In this document: piece after piece, positions 43,540 through 53,030 of the stretch
Layout: each line of letters opens with the position of its first letter
How positions within the stretch are numbered: position 1 is the first letter of the stretch
Assembly (NCBI RefSeq): GCF_014284335.1
Contig: NZ_JACOGF010000018.1
Coordinates: forward strand, 1-64,000
DNA length: 64,000 bases
Source: Undibacterium hunanense
GTDB lineage: Bacteria > Pseudomonadota > Gammaproteobacteria > Burkholderiales > Burkholderiaceae_D
Direction of reading: 5' to 3'
Notes under the pieces: generated by a model
Database searches by the model: none
The model's input: the letters and a program-made list of their open reading frames with translations, nothing else
What the model was told of the DNA's origin: nothing
Program-made: the position numbers and the translations under genes

Positions 43540-44035
43540 ATTCACGGCATTTTTATTGGCGTCATTCCAGCGTGGGTTTGGCTGGAATCCAGCGGCGTTC
43601 TATGTATGCCGTGTCGCCCGTTATATGCCACACTTTGATTAAGACGATCGCCCTCCGTGGATACAAGCCGGGTCTCGGCCCGGCAGCCGAGATACTTTCT
43701 TTTGCGTCGCCAAAAGCAAGTATCCAAAGAAAAGGCGACCGCAGACTCGCTCCCTGCGGGAGTGCCCATTTATGTAGCGCAAAAAATGGGAAGGTCCGCA
43801 ACTCGCCTGCGGCCTTGCTTTAGGAACATGCGCTTGCATGCGCATGCCGTTACGCAGGCGTTGTGCATGCACCACGAAACCCCTGCTACACCTCAAACAT
43901 CGGACCTTCTTTTTCCATTTTCTACACTACACAAATGGCTTCGGTGTAGCAGGGAATTCGGAATGCATGCATTCCGCCTGTGTAACGACATCGCCTTGCA
44001 AGGCGATGTATCTCCCTTCTGGGACACAGGGCCCA
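43540..44035 (-). repeat. Composite intergenic repeat, left copy
   Basis: The 835-bp gap after hpf is mostly this element. Read on the minus strand it contains, in order, a gccctgtgtccc block, cgccttgcaaggcg palindrome, gttac(a/g)caggcgga block, gcatgcattcc, ccctgctacacc, an aaaatgg block, a ccgcagggagcga block, a ggcgacgcaaaag block and gccgggccgagacccggcttg. The same order is found on the plus strand at 45395-45705, so the two copies are inverted about the enclosed gene. Its last part also matches 90-200 at the window start. Frames such as 43657-44205 show no protein family and are taken as spurious. Confidence 0.75.
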
Positions 44036-44201
44036 AGCGGATTAAAATCAAAAACAAGGTCAAAAGCAAAAACAACTTCAAAACCAACAACAAAGCAATA
44101 GTTACGAATTCATTGTTCGTGTATCTAATACGTTCCGTGACGCACATCTCTGACAAAGCTAAAATAGCAGCTTCATCCCCTACCCTGCATAGTCAACCAC
44201 C

Positions 44202-45296
44202 ATGAGCGAATTTGTACACACTTCCGTCAAGAACAACATCGGCTACATCACTCTGGATAGACCCAAAGCACTGAACTCGCTATCTCTCGATATGGTTAGA
44301 GCGCTGACAACGACCTTGCTGGCCTGGCAGGATGATCAAAGCGTGCGGGCAGTATTTATCCATGGCAGCAGTGAAAAGGCATTTTGTGCAGGGGGTGATA
44401 TCCGCTTCTTTTATGATGTAGGCACCGCAACACCTAAAGGTGATTCTGCCTTGCTGGAAGATTTTTTTACCGAAGAATATGCACTAAATCATTTAATTCA
44501 TTTCTACCCCAAACCTTATATCGCGCTGATGAATGGGGTCGTCATGGGAGGTGGTATGGGTATCGCCCAGGCAGGCAATGACTGCCGCCTTCGCATCGTC
44601 ACGGAACGTACAAAAATGGCGATGCCGGAAGTGAATATCGGCCTGTTCCCGGACGTGGGTGGTGGTTACTTCCTGTCACGTGCACCGGGACAAATTGGTA
44701 CTTACATGGGTCTGACCGGTGAAATCATCAATGCAGCCGATGCGCTGTATGCAGGGCTGGCCGATGTATTTATACCGACCTCAGAATTGCCTGCCTTGAT
44801 GCATCTTCTGGAGCAAAATACCGCCACCGATGTGCGAGCCGCAATACGCGAATTTGCGGTTCCTTTTGCTGATCAGGCACTCCCCGGCAACAGTAAGCTG
44901 GCTGCAAACAGATCAGGCATTGATGCACTGTTCAGTGGAAATAGCGCGATCGAGATCACCAACCACTTGCAGCAAGACACATCTGAATTTGCACAACAAG
45001 CATTTGCCATCATGCAAAAACGTTCTCCACTATTGATGTCTGTCACGCTGGAACAATTACGGCGCAGCGCCAGCATGACCGTATCCGATTGCCTGCGTAT
45101 GGAAAGAAACATGGTACGCCACTGTTTCAAACACGGTGAAGTATTGGAAGGTGTGCGTGCGCTAGTGGTAGACAAAGACAATACCCCACGCTGGTCACCC
45201 GCCACGCTGGCGGAAGTGACGACAGAACAGGTGGCAAATTTCTTCACCGAGGTATGGCCTACCCACGCACATCCTTTGCGTTTTTTGCAGGGATAA
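44202..45296 (+). CDS. Enoyl-CoA hydratase/3-hydroxyisobutyryl-CoA hydrolase family protein
   Basis: 364 aa, longer than simple enoyl-CoA hydratases (~260) and matching the HIBYL-CoA hydrolase type (ECH_2). Crotonase-fold signatures seen: ITLDRPKALNSLSLDMV, KAFCAGGDIRFFYD (oxyanion hole), NGVVMGGGMGIAQ (second oxyanion half) and MPEVNIGLFPDVGGGYFLSR with the catalytic Glu of hydrolases. It acts in valine degradation or a related acyl-CoA step. It stands alone, with no catabolic neighbours, flanked on both sides by inverted copies of an intergenic repeat. Confidence 0.9.
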   Translation: MSEFVHTSVKNNIGYITLDRPKALNSLSLDMVRALTTTLLAWQDDQSVRAVFIHGSSEKAFCAGGDIRFFYDVGTATPKGDSALLEDFFTEEYALNHLIHFYPKPYIALMNGVVMGGGMGIAQAGNDCRLRIVTERTKMAMPEVNIGLFPDVGGGYFLSRAPGQIGTYMGLTGEIINAADALYAGLADVFIPTSELPALMHLLEQNTATDVRAAIREFAVPFADQALPGNSKLAANRSGIDALFSGNSAIEITNHLQQDTSEFAQQAFAIMQKRSPLLMSVTLEQLRRSASMTVSDCLRMERNMVRHCFKHGEVLEGVRALVVDKDNTPRWSPATLAEVTTEQVANFFTEVWPTHAHPLRFLQG

Positions 45297-45394
45297 ATTA
45301 CCCCGCAAAAGCAATTTAACTAAAGGCCGCATTGACGTTGCTTTTGACTATGGGGTTGCTTTTGACTTTGGGGTTGCTTTTGAATTTTGCACTT

Positions 45395-45705
45395 CCCATG
45401 TGCCCTGTGTCCCTATAGGGAAGGAATCTCGCCTTGCAAGGCGAGATCGTTACGCAGGCGGATTGCATGCAATCCAAATTCCCTGCTACACCGACGCCGT
45501 TTGTGCGGTACAGAAAATGGACCAAGAAAGCTTCGTGTTTGAGCGAAGCGAGTTTCGAAGCTTTCCCATTTTTTGTATCGCACAAACGGGAACCCCGCAG
45601 GGGCGACGACGCCTGGGTCGCCTTTTTGGCCCACCTTTTTGGCGAAGCAAAAAGGTGGGTAGCCGCCGGTCTACCACCGGCCTGCAATCCAAAATGAACG
45701 TCTGT
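45395..45705 (+). repeat. Composite intergenic repeat, right copy
   Basis: The plus strand carries tgccctgtgtccc, the ctcgccttgcaaggcgag palindrome, gttacgcaggcgga, gcatgcaatcc, ccctgctacacc, aaaatgg, aaccccgcaggggcg, ggcgaagcaaaaagg and a final gccgccggt...accggcctg. These are the same blocks, in the same order, as the minus strand of 43540-44035. An imperfect gaagctt / cgaagctttcc hairpin lies in the middle. ORFs across it (e.g. 45316-45711 minus) are low-complexity and considered artefacts. Confidence 0.75.
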
Positions 45706-45830
45706 TGACATTAAAAACCAGATTATTCAAAACACTAATAATCTGAAATTAACTCACGCAGTAGTCTGTCAAAAACGCCGCTAGACTACTACCAAAACCA
45801 CGCAGGAACGACGTTAATAAAATTACCTAT

Positions 45831-45862
45831 AAAAAAATGGAGAGCAAGCTCTCCATTTTTTC
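45831..45862. terminator. Bidirectional terminator at the end of the liv operon
   Basis: atggagag-caag-ctctccat is flanked by a run of As on the left and Ts on the right. It is 18 bp past the livF stop on the minus strand. Confidence 0.88.
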
Positions 45863-45879
45863 AGTGCAAACAACATCAA

Positions 45880-46608
45880 TCAATGATGCGCACCGCCACC
45901 CAGATAAGCCGCTTTCACAGCCGGATCATTTTGCAAATTCGCTGCTGGTCCATGCACCGAGATACGACCATTTTCCAACACATAGCCATAATCTGCCACG
46001 GCCAGGGCAGCCGCCGCAAATTGCTCCACCAGCAGCATGGTAGTACCCTCCTCTTTCAGGCGTACAATGATGCGGAAGACTTCATCCACCAGTATCGGTG
46101 CCAGCCCCATCGAAGGTTCGTCCAGCAGAATGACATCGGGATTAAGCATCACAGCTCTGGCCATGGCCAGCATCTGCTGTTCACCACCAGATAAAGTGCC
46201 AGCCAGCTGATTGCGACGTTCTTTCAGACGTGGGAACAGATCCATGGCTTTTTGCAGGTCAGTTTCTATATCGCCGCGTGGACGGCTGCGGGTAAAACGC
46301 GGGAAGGCACCCAGCAAGAGATTGTCTGTCACTGACATGGTGGCAAACACGCGCCGCCCTTCGGGGGAATGGGCCAGACCGGCGCGCGCGATCTTGTGTG
46401 AATCCATTCCCGTCACATCTTTACCCGCCAGCACGACCGAACCTTCTTTCGGTTTCAACATGCCGGAAATGGCACGCATGGTCGTGGTTTTTCCGGCACC
46501 ATTTGATCCTATCAGGGTCACCACCTTACCCTTTGGTACTTCAAGAGAAATACCGTGCAAGACTTCCACCTTGCCATACGCTGCATGTAAATTTGAAATG
46601 CTCAACAT
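45880..46608 (-). CDS. livF: Branched-chain amino acid ABC transporter ATPase LivF
   Basis: 242 aa from the ATG at 46608 (AAGGAGA upstream). Walker A is GSNGAGKTTTM, signature TLSGGEQQMLAMARA, Walker B VILLDEPSMGLAP; this wording is that of LivF. It partners the ATPase domain of the fused LivMG. It is the last gene of the operon, 10 bp after livMG, and the operon ends at the terminator at 45831. Confidence 0.95.
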   Translation of the reverse strand: MLSISNLHAAYGKVEVLHGISLEVPKGKVVTLIGSNGAGKTTTMRAISGMLKPKEGSVVLAGKDVTGMDSHKIARAGLAHSPEGRRVFATMSVTDNLLLGAFPRFTRSRPRGDIETDLQKAMDLFPRLKERRNQLAGTLSGGEQQMLAMARAVMLNPDVILLDEPSMGLAPILVDEVFRIIVRLKEEGTTMLLVEQFAAAALAVADYGYVLENGRISVHGPAANLQNDPAVKAAYLGGGAHH

Positions 46609-46618
46609 GATGTTCTCC

Positions 46619-48568
46619 TTATGCAGCGACGATGTCGGCTGTATCTGCCACACTGCCACCAAGATAAGCTTCTATCACTTTGGGGTCAGCCTGCACGGCA
46701 GCCGGTTTGCCTTCGGCGATCTTTTGGCCGAAATCAAGCACAGTGACAATATCGCAGATCGACATGACTACATCCATATGATGTTCAATCAGGATGATGG
46801 TAATGCCGTGTTCACGTATCTTGTGGATGATGGCGATCAATTCCTTGATGTCCGGCGCAGTGAGGCCAGCAGCAGGTTCGTCCAGCAGCAGCAATTGTGG
46901 ATTCAGACCAAGGGCACGTCCTATTTCCAGCAGACGCTGTTTGCCATAAGGCAGATTGCGCGCTTCTTCATTTGCCAGGTCAGCCAGGCCAACAAAATAC
47001 AACAGGCTGGCAGCCCGCTCACGCGCCAGACGTTCTTCACGCTGATAACGCGGTGTATTCAGCATGACATCCAGCACATTGCTGCGGAAGGTATTGTGCA
47101 GGCCCACCAGGATATTTTCAGTAGCCGTCATTTCACCAAACAACTGCACGTTCTGGAAAGTACGGGCCACACCACCCAGCGCAATAGCCGAAGGAGTATT
47201 ACCGGATATCACGTTGCCACCAAATTCCACCACCCCATCGGTAGGTTGATAGATACCGGTCAGCACATTCATCATGGTGCTCTTGCCTGAACCATTCGGA
47301 CCGATCAGGCCATGCACCGTACCTTTGGTGATTTGCAAATCCACCTGGTTCAATGCCTTCAGGCCACCAAACTGCATCAGTACTTTTCTGGCGGTCAGCA
47401 ACACACCTACCCTGGCTTCACTTGCCTTCACGATGGCGAGATCGTGACTGGCTTGTGCGCTGGCAGCATCCAGTTCCACATGACGTGCCCCTTTGCCAAG
47501 CAGGTTATTGACAAAACCAACGATGCCATCCTGCAGGTAATACACGACGAACAGGGTCATCAAACCAAAGATGGTCAGACGCCAGTCTGTAATGTTTTCC
47601 AGCTTGTAGGAAAACAGGGCCATGGCCACCGTAGCCCCTACTGGCACCAGCATTTCACGGACCGTCTTGCGCTGCTTGAAAATGGCTGCGCCACCTGCAA
47701 TCACGGCAATCACGGCTGCCACACTGGCGATTTTGCGGAACAGTTCTATATCCGCCAGCAGCGATGGCAGCATGACCACGATCAATGCACCCAGCAAGGC
47801 ACCACTACGGGTTTTACGCCCCCCCATGATGACGGCCAGCAAGAACATGATGGTCAGTTCAAAGTTGTAGGTATTCGGTGAAATATATTCTTCCGAGTAG
47901 GCATACAAACTGCCCGCCAGACCGGCCAGGGCCGCGCTGATGACAAAGGCAATCACTTTGTAACGATACACCGACACGCCCATGCAGTCCGACGCAATCG
48001 GGCTGTCACGCAAAGCCTGGAACGCCCGGCCAAGATGTGAACGCAAGATGCGATGGACCACGATCAGCGCCAGCACCATCATCGCCGCTACGACGTAGTA
48101 ATACTCGACTTCGTTGAGCTTGTAACCGAACATGACGGGCTTGGTCAGTTTGATACCCATGGGGCCTTCGGTCAGGAAGGTCATCTCGTTGATCAGGATA
48201 GTGATGATGGTACCGAATGCCAGTGTCACCATGGCCAGGTAGGGACCGGTCACGCGCAACGCAGGCAAGGCCAGCAAGGCACCAAACAGCGCTGTCACGG
48301 CGATACTGCACGGCACGGCAGCCAGGAATGGCATGCCCAGTTTAAACACCAGCACACCGGTTGTATACGAACCTACACCAAACAGGCCGGCATGGCCGAG
48401 AGATACCTGGCCGGTATAGCCAACCACGATGTCGAGACCAAACAGCAGGATGGCATAGATAAGTATGGTTTCAACCAGGTGCAGGTAATAAGGATTGTGC
48501 ATGACAATCGGAAACAGGCTCAGTGCAGCAATCCCGACAATAGAAACAAGCAGGGTCTTTTTATTCAT
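46619..48568 (-). CDS. Fused LivM permease - LivG ATPase
   Basis: 649 aa. Residues about 1-360 are a LivM-type permease (YAILLFGLDIVVGYTGQVSLGHAGLFGVGSY, MVTLAFGTIITILINE, IMFLLAVIMGGRKTRSG). After a ~30-residue linker, about 395-640 are a LivG-type ATPase with Walker A GPNGSGKSTMM, signature LPYGKQRLLEIGRAL and Walker B LLLLDEPAAGL. In most bacteria these are two genes; here one open frame spans both with no stop or frameshift. The product supplies one permease and one ATPase of the LIV system. Confidence 0.93.
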   Translation of the reverse strand: MNKKTLLVSIVGIAALSLFPIVMHNPYYLHLVETILIYAILLFGLDIVVGYTGQVSLGHAGLFGVGSYTTGVLVFKLGMPFLAAVPCSIAVTALFGALLALPALRVTGPYLAMVTLAFGTIITILINEMTFLTEGPMGIKLTKPVMFGYKLNEVEYYYVVAAMMVLALIVVHRILRSHLGRAFQALRDSPIASDCMGVSVYRYKVIAFVISAALAGLAGSLYAYSEEYISPNTYNFELTIMFLLAVIMGGRKTRSGALLGALIVVMLPSLLADIELFRKIASVAAVIAVIAGGAAIFKQRKTVREMLVPVGATVAMALFSYKLENITDWRLTIFGLMTLFVVYYLQDGIVGFVNNLLGKGARHVELDAASAQASHDLAIVKASEARVGVLLTARKVLMQFGGLKALNQVDLQITKGTVHGLIGPNGSGKSTMMNVLTGIYQPTDGVVEFGGNVISGNTPSAIALGGVARTFQNVQLFGEMTATENILVGLHNTFRSNVLDVMLNTPRYQREERLARERAASLLYFVGLADLANEEARNLPYGKQRLLEIGRALGLNPQLLLLDEPAAGLTAPDIKELIAIIHKIREHGITIILIEHHMDVVMSICDIVTVLDFGQKIAEGKPAAVQADPKVIEAYLGGSVADTADIVAA

Positions 48569-48577
48569 GATACGGCC

Positions 48578-49468
48578 TCATACTTTCTTGATGGCAGTTT
48601 TGCCGAACAGACCTGCGGGTTTGATCGCCAATACCAGCAACAGCAATACCAGGCCAGGCACTTCCTTGTAACCGGTGGAGATATAAAAGCCGGTCGTGGT
48701 TTCAGCAATGCCCAATATCAGGCCGCCAACGATAGCGCCGACACCGGATGTCAAACCACCGATAATTGCCACGGCAAACGCCTTCAGGCCCAGGGCAGAA
48801 CCCATGGTGGCACCAGTCAGCGTCAGCGGTGCAACCAGCACACCGGCAAACGCCGCAGTAGCCGATGACAATGCATAGGAAAAGGTAATGACCATACTGG
48901 TATTGATGCCCATCAGGCCAGCCGCATCCCTGTCATTCGAAGTAGCGACTACCGCCTTGCCGTAGATGGATTTGCGGTTGAAAAATTCTACTGCCAGCAT
49001 CATTGCCAGCGCGCCCAGCACGACCACTACTTGCATGGGCTGTACATTGGCACCGAGTATCTGGAATGGCGCTGCCGACAGCGGTGAAGGAAAGGTCAGG
49101 TCATCCTTGCCCCAGATATTTTCTGCGACATTTTTAAAAATGATGGCAAGTGCGATGGTGGACATGATCCAGCCGAATTCGGATTTGATCTTGATGGCCG
49201 GGCGTACGCCTATCCATTCCACAAACATGCCCTGCAAGGCACCAAAGACGATGACGATGGGTATCATCAGCCAATAATTCATATACGGGCCACCGTGAAT
49301 ATTACCGACCACGCTGAGACCAACCAGGGCCCCCAGCATCAGTGCTTCACCCTGACCGAAATTGAGCGTGCCCGAAGTGGCAAATGTCAGCTGGTAGCCA
49401 AAGGCGATGACCGCATAGATCATGCCGAGGGCGATACCGCTGAAAACAAGCTGAAGTAAGATTTCCAT
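48578..49468 (-). CDS. livH: Branched-chain amino acid permease LivH
   Basis: 296 aa from the ATG at 49468, giving the usual MEILLQLVFSGIALGMIYA start; an ATG at 49477 would add three residues. About eight membrane helices, with GYQLTFATSGTLNFGQGEALMLGA and the cytoplasmic EAA-like loop (AVVATSNDRDAAGLMGINT) that contacts the ATPase. It pairs with the LivM half of the fused protein. It lies 9 bp before livMG. Confidence 0.95.
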   Translation of the reverse strand: MEILLQLVFSGIALGMIYAVIAFGYQLTFATSGTLNFGQGEALMLGALVGLSVVGNIHGGPYMNYWLMIPIVIVFGALQGMFVEWIGVRPAIKIKSEFGWIMSTIALAIIFKNVAENIWGKDDLTFPSPLSAAPFQILGANVQPMQVVVVLGALAMMLAVEFFNRKSIYGKAVVATSNDRDAAGLMGINTSMVITFSYALSSATAAFAGVLVAPLTLTGATMGSALGLKAFAVAIIGGLTSGVGAIVGGLILGIAETTTGFYISTGYKEVPGLVLLLLVLAIKPAGLFGKTAIKKV

Positions 49469-49542
49469 TTTTTCCATCCAATGGAGTGCAGCTCACCAGC
49501 CGGCCCGGAATGAACCCGGGACAGTGAACAAGCTGACTGACT

Positions 49543-49575
49543 GAAAAAAAGGCCAGCCCCGGATTGGAGCTGACC
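49543..49575 (-). terminator. Intercistronic terminator/attenuator after livJ
   Basis: On the minus strand GGTCAGCTCC-AATCC-GGGGCTGGCC forms a 10-bp stem (with two G-T pairs) followed by seven Ts, between livJ and livH. It probably stops part of the transcription, so that binding protein is made in excess over the membrane parts. Confidence 0.85.
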
Positions 49576-49601
49576 GTTTGGCTACAGAGTGCGTCTACGC
49601 C

Positions 49602-50759
49602 TTATTTGGCAAGAACGATATGGCCACCCTTGGCTTCACCCATGACAGGGGTACCAGGCTTGATGGCTTCATGATCATCATGTGTGAAAGGTTTGTTGTA
49701 CGTGGTAACCACGCCTTCCACTTTTTCATTCAGATTTTCCAGCGCTTCACGGACTTTGACACCATCGGTGCTACCAGCCTGCTTGAATGCTGCTGCCAGC
49801 AGATAAATGGAATCATAGCCTTGGGCTGCAGAGACGGCAGACGGCATGCGCTCCAGTTTATAAGCTTTTTGATAAGCTTCGATGAAGGCTTTGCGTTTAG
49901 CCGTATTCGGGTCCTGGATAAAGGTTTGCGGCATCATGGCACCGTCGCCATTTTTGCCGGCATTATCAAGGAAGTTACCCATGGACAGTGTCCAGCTACC
50001 TATCATCGGTACTTTCCAGCCTAGTTTTTCCATGCCGTTGGCAATCTGTGCCAGTTCAGGGCCAATACCATAGGTCAGGATAACTTGTGCGCCACCTTGT
50101 TTGGCCTTCAGCAACTGGGCCGTCATGTCCACATCCTTGATATTGAACTTCTCTACCGCGACTGGCTTGATGCCTTTCGCACTCAATACTTTTTCCAGAT
50201 CTTCACGGCCAAGCTGGCCGTAATTGGTAGAGTCTGCAAGGATGGCGACTTTGGTGAATTTGTTTTTTGTGACAGCTTCATCAACAATCATTGCAGACTG
50301 TATGGTGTCACTGGCTGCGGTACGGAAAACATAGTTATCCTTGTGTTCCGGCGCAACAAACTGCTTGGTGATCACACTACCTGTCGCCACATTGTTCAAT
50401 ACCGGGATTTTTGCTTCCTGGTAAAAACGCTGGGAAGCCAGTGCCACGCCAGTGTTGATATAACCGACGGTTGCAGATACTTTTTCTTTGTTGATGAGTT
50501 CTTGTGCTACTTGCACGCCGCGCTCATTTTTGGCTTCGTCGTCGCGCTCAACCAGTTGCAACTGGCGGCCCAGGACGCCACCCTTGGCATTGATTTCACT
50601 GACAGCCAACCTGACGCCGTCACGCATCGATACGCCCATCGGGGCAGAGCCACCAGTAAAAGGGCCGGCAACACCGATTTTGATCGGATCAGCTGCGTGG
50701 GCAACAGCCACCCAGCTCAACAAAGCGGACGCAACTAGGGATTGGATTTTATAGGACAT
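49602..50759 (-). CDS. livJ: Branched-chain amino acid-binding protein
   Basis: 385 aa with a signal peptide (QSLVASALLSWVAVAHA). Type I periplasmic-binding (Leu/Ile/Val) fold, with IKIGVAGPFTGGSAPMGVSMRDGVRLAVSEINAKGG at the N-terminus and two alternating lobes. It feeds the LivHMGF transporter. It is the first gene of the operon and is separated from livH by a terminator-like hairpin. A long (>300 bp) untranslated stretch precedes it. Confidence 0.93.
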   Translation of the reverse strand: MSYKIQSLVASALLSWVAVAHAADPIKIGVAGPFTGGSAPMGVSMRDGVRLAVSEINAKGGVLGRQLQLVERDDEAKNERGVQVAQELINKEKVSATVGYINTGVALASQRFYQEAKIPVLNNVATGSVITKQFVAPEHKDNYVFRTAASDTIQSAMIVDEAVTKNKFTKVAILADSTNYGQLGREDLEKVLSAKGIKPVAVEKFNIKDVDMTAQLLKAKQGGAQVILTYGIGPELAQIANGMEKLGWKVPMIGSWTLSMGNFLDNAGKNGDGAMMPQTFIQDPNTAKRKAFIEAYQKAYKLERMPSAVSAAQGYDSIYLLAAAFKQAGSTDGVKVREALENLNEKVEGVVTTYNKPFTHDDHEAIKPGTPVMGEAKGGHIVLAK

Positions 50760-51125
50760 GCTGGTCTCCTGAATTATTTTTTGGTTGGTAGTTCAAAAAT
50801 GGAATTAATGAATTACCGTGCCAAGTTAGCAGGAAGTGATCAACATGTTGAAAATTACGCTACTTAAGTAATACTACGCACCGTCAGGACAACAAGCCGC
50901 AAACCATGACTGAATAAAATTCAGCACCAGCCGCCAAGCCTTATGTAGCAAGGCCTGACGGATTCTGTGGCATTTTTTTAACGGGGTTTTTCGATGAAAA
51001 AAATCCTTACCAAGAATTTTTTTCATGCATTCAGTGAATTTTTTTCATCCATTCAATGCAAGGCTATTGTTTATGCAACATACACAGGCATGCACAAGTA
51101 AATGCAAGCAAACACAAGGCCGGGA
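50760..51125. other. livJ upstream region with inverted and direct repeats
   Basis: The 366-bp gap holds no gene. ccgtcagg (50881-50888) and cctgacgg (50954-50961) form a wide inverted repeat. Two 20-bp direct repeats, gaatttttttcat(g/c)cattca, lie at 51014-51033 and 51036-51055. The livJ promoter should be here. An amino acid-responsive site is possible but not identified. Confidence 0.4.
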
Positions 51126-51827
51126 TTACTTGAGCAGGCTGAACACTTTGCTGATCGCCTTGCTGCCAGCACCAATCGGGTCCTTGCGTATGGCTTTTTC
51201 TTCTTCCGCGATCATCACAAACAGACCATCCATGGCTTTCTGGGTGACATAGCCTTCTACCGTTGCCTCTTGCTGGGAAACGGCACCGAACTTCTGCGCC
51301 TGTCCCATGATGCTATTGTATTTGGCTGACAAGCCCGCTTTGTCCGTCACACCCTTGACCATGGGCAAGAACTTGGCGCTGAGTGGCGTTGCGGTTTTTT
51401 CCTTGAAAAAATCGGTCACGGACGTGTCGCCACCGGTCAGGATATTTTTTGCGTCGGTCAGCGACATGGACTTGACTGCATTCACCAGCAAAGGCTTGGC
51501 CATAGGTACAGCGGCTTCGGCAGCGCGGTTCATGGAAACCACCAGCTCATCGAGTTGCTGGCCCTTGCCTGTCATTTGCAGAATCGGGCGGGCTTTTTCC
51601 AATATCGACGGCAACTGGATCTTGACCTTGTCGTTGTTCAGGAAACCGTTTTCCACTCCCAGCTTGCTGACTGCGGCGGCAGAGCCCTTGTCCAGGGCTG
51701 CTTTCAGGCCGGTACTGGCATCCTGGTTACTTAAATCGGCAAATGACTGGGCCAGGGCAGCGTTGGTACTGCCAGCAATGGCAACAGTTAACAGCAGGCG
51801 GGTGCACAGGGAGGAGATGGAGGACAT
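51126..51827 (-). CDS. DUF4197 family secreted protein
   Basis: 233 aa from the ATG at 51827; the frame is open to 51920. Signal peptide SLCTRLLLTVAIAGSTNAALA. The body (SFADLSNQDASTGLKAALDKGSAAAVSKLG near the start, DAKNILTGGDTSVTDFFKEKT in the middle, VTQKAMDGLFVMIAEEEKAIRKDP at the end) fits the DUF4197 family of helical periplasmic proteins, whose role is unknown. It is the last gene of the pil-aro-dgt operon, 46 bp after dgt. Confidence 0.85.
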   Translation of the reverse strand: MSSISSLCTRLLLTVAIAGSTNAALAQSFADLSNQDASTGLKAALDKGSAAAVSKLGVENGFLNNDKVKIQLPSILEKARPILQMTGKGQQLDELVVSMNRAAEAAVPMAKPLLVNAVKSMSLTDAKNILTGGDTSVTDFFKEKTATPLSAKFLPMVKGVTDKAGLSAKYNSIMGQAQKFGAVSQQEATVEGYVTQKAMDGLFVMIAEEEKAIRKDPIGAGSKAISKVFSLLK

Positions 51828-51873
51828 GTTTTTTCCAAAATAAAAGAGAGGCCATGATAGCCCGGTTTCAGAT

Positions 51874-53025
51874 TCAAATTTCATCGACCATGAACAAACG
51901 GCGGTGCTCACGCATCGCATAACGATCGGTCATGCCGGCAATATAATCTGCAATTTTTCTCACCTGCAAGCGCAGATGCTCTTCTTCCGGCAATTCCCGT
52001 TTTACCTGATAGTCTGGCGGCAACAGATTCGGCTCCTGGAACATGGCTCCGAACAATTCAGTGATGGTCCGCCTGGCTTTGTAGGTCATGCGGTTAACCT
52101 GATAATGCCGGTACAGGTTTTCAAACAGAAATTGCTTGAGTGCCTGCGCTTCCTGATACATGGGTTCGGAAAAAGCAATCATTCTTTCCATGTCGCGCAC
52201 GTCATCAACATTGGCCGGTGCGCATTCGCGGATTTTTTGCGCAGAAGTCTGTATCAGATCGACGATGAGGGTATTGATCATGCGTCGTATGGTTTCAGCG
52301 ATTGCCCGCCGTCCATTGATACCTGGATAACTGGCATCCACGATGGCGCGATGGCGGGCATAAATGTCCAGATCCATCAACTGCGTTTCCTGTAGCAGGC
52401 CGGAGCGCAAGCCATCATCAATATCATGATTATTATAGGCGATGGCATCAGCAAGGTTGGTCACCTGTGCCTCCAGCGTGGGCCTTTTCTTTTCAATAAA
52501 GCGCAGGCCGACATCGCCCAGCAGGCGGGCATTGGTGATGGAGCAGTGCTTGAGTATGCCTTCACGGGTTTCGAAAGTCAGATTCAAGCCGTCAAATGCG
52601 CCATAGCGCTCTTCCAGCTGATCGACTACACGCAGGCTTTGCAGATTATGTTCAAAGCCACCAAAGGCCTTCATGCAGGTATTCAGGGCATCCTGACCGG
52701 CATGCCCAAAAGGGGTATGGCCCAGATCATGCGCCAGCGAAATGGCTTCGACCAGATCTTCATTCAGACGCAGATTGCGGGCGATGGAGCGCCCTATCTG
52801 GGCGACTTCCAGGCTGTGGGTCAGACGGTTGCGGAATAAATCGCCTTCATGATTGACGAAAACCTGGGTCTTGTATTCAAGCCGGCGAAAGGCGGTGCAA
52901 TGAATGATACGGTCACGGTCACGCTGATATTCACTGCGTGACGACGACGCCTCTTCGGCGTGACGCCGACCTCGTGTGCTGGCAGATTGTGCTGCATAGG
53001 GAGCGAGGTGAGCGTCAGAGAACAT
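51874..53025 (-). CDS. dgt: Deoxyguanosinetriphosphate triphosphohydrolase
   Basis: 383 aa HD-domain enzyme that cuts dGTP (or other dNTPs) to deoxynucleoside and tripolyphosphate. Metal ligands are seen in [14 protein letters not shown] (first His), [19 protein letters not shown] (the HD pair) and the later Asp in [14 protein letters not shown]. The wording is that of the type 2/3 dGTPase-like group, shorter than E. coli Dgt (505 aa). The start is 5 bp after the aroKB stop. Confidence 0.94.
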   Translation of the reverse strand: MFSDAHLAPYAAQSASTRGRRHAEEASSSRSEYQRDRDRIIHCTAFRRLEYKTQVFVNHEGDLFRNRLTHSLEVAQIGRSIARNLRLNEDLVEAISLAHDLGHTPFGHAGQDALNTCMKAFGGFEHNLQSLRVVDQLEERYGAFDGLNLTFETREGILKHCSITNARLLGDVGLRFIEKKRPTLEAQVTNLADAIAYNNHDIDDGLRSGLLQETQLMDLDIYARHRAIVDASYPGINGRRAIAETIRRMINTLIVDLIQTSAQKIRECAPANVDDVRDMERMIAFSEPMYQEAQALKQFLFENLYRHYQVNRMTYKARRTITELFGAMFQEPNLLPPDYQVKRELPEEEHLRLQVRKIADYIAGMTDRYAMREHRRLFMVDEI

Positions 53026-53030
53026 GATCG

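Noticed and set aside
43657-44205. Possible 182-aa protein in the gap before the acyl-CoA hydrolase
   Set aside because: It lies in the composite repeat, and frames from the other copies give similar low-complexity peptides. These are artefacts of the repeat.
46211-47290. 359-aa open frame on the plus strand
   Set aside because: It is antisense to livF and livMG and shows no recognisable motifs.
50881-50961. Possible small RNA gene on the plus strand upstream of livJ
   Set aside because: The inverted repeat has a 65-nt interior and the later T-run is not directly after a stem, so evidence is too weak.
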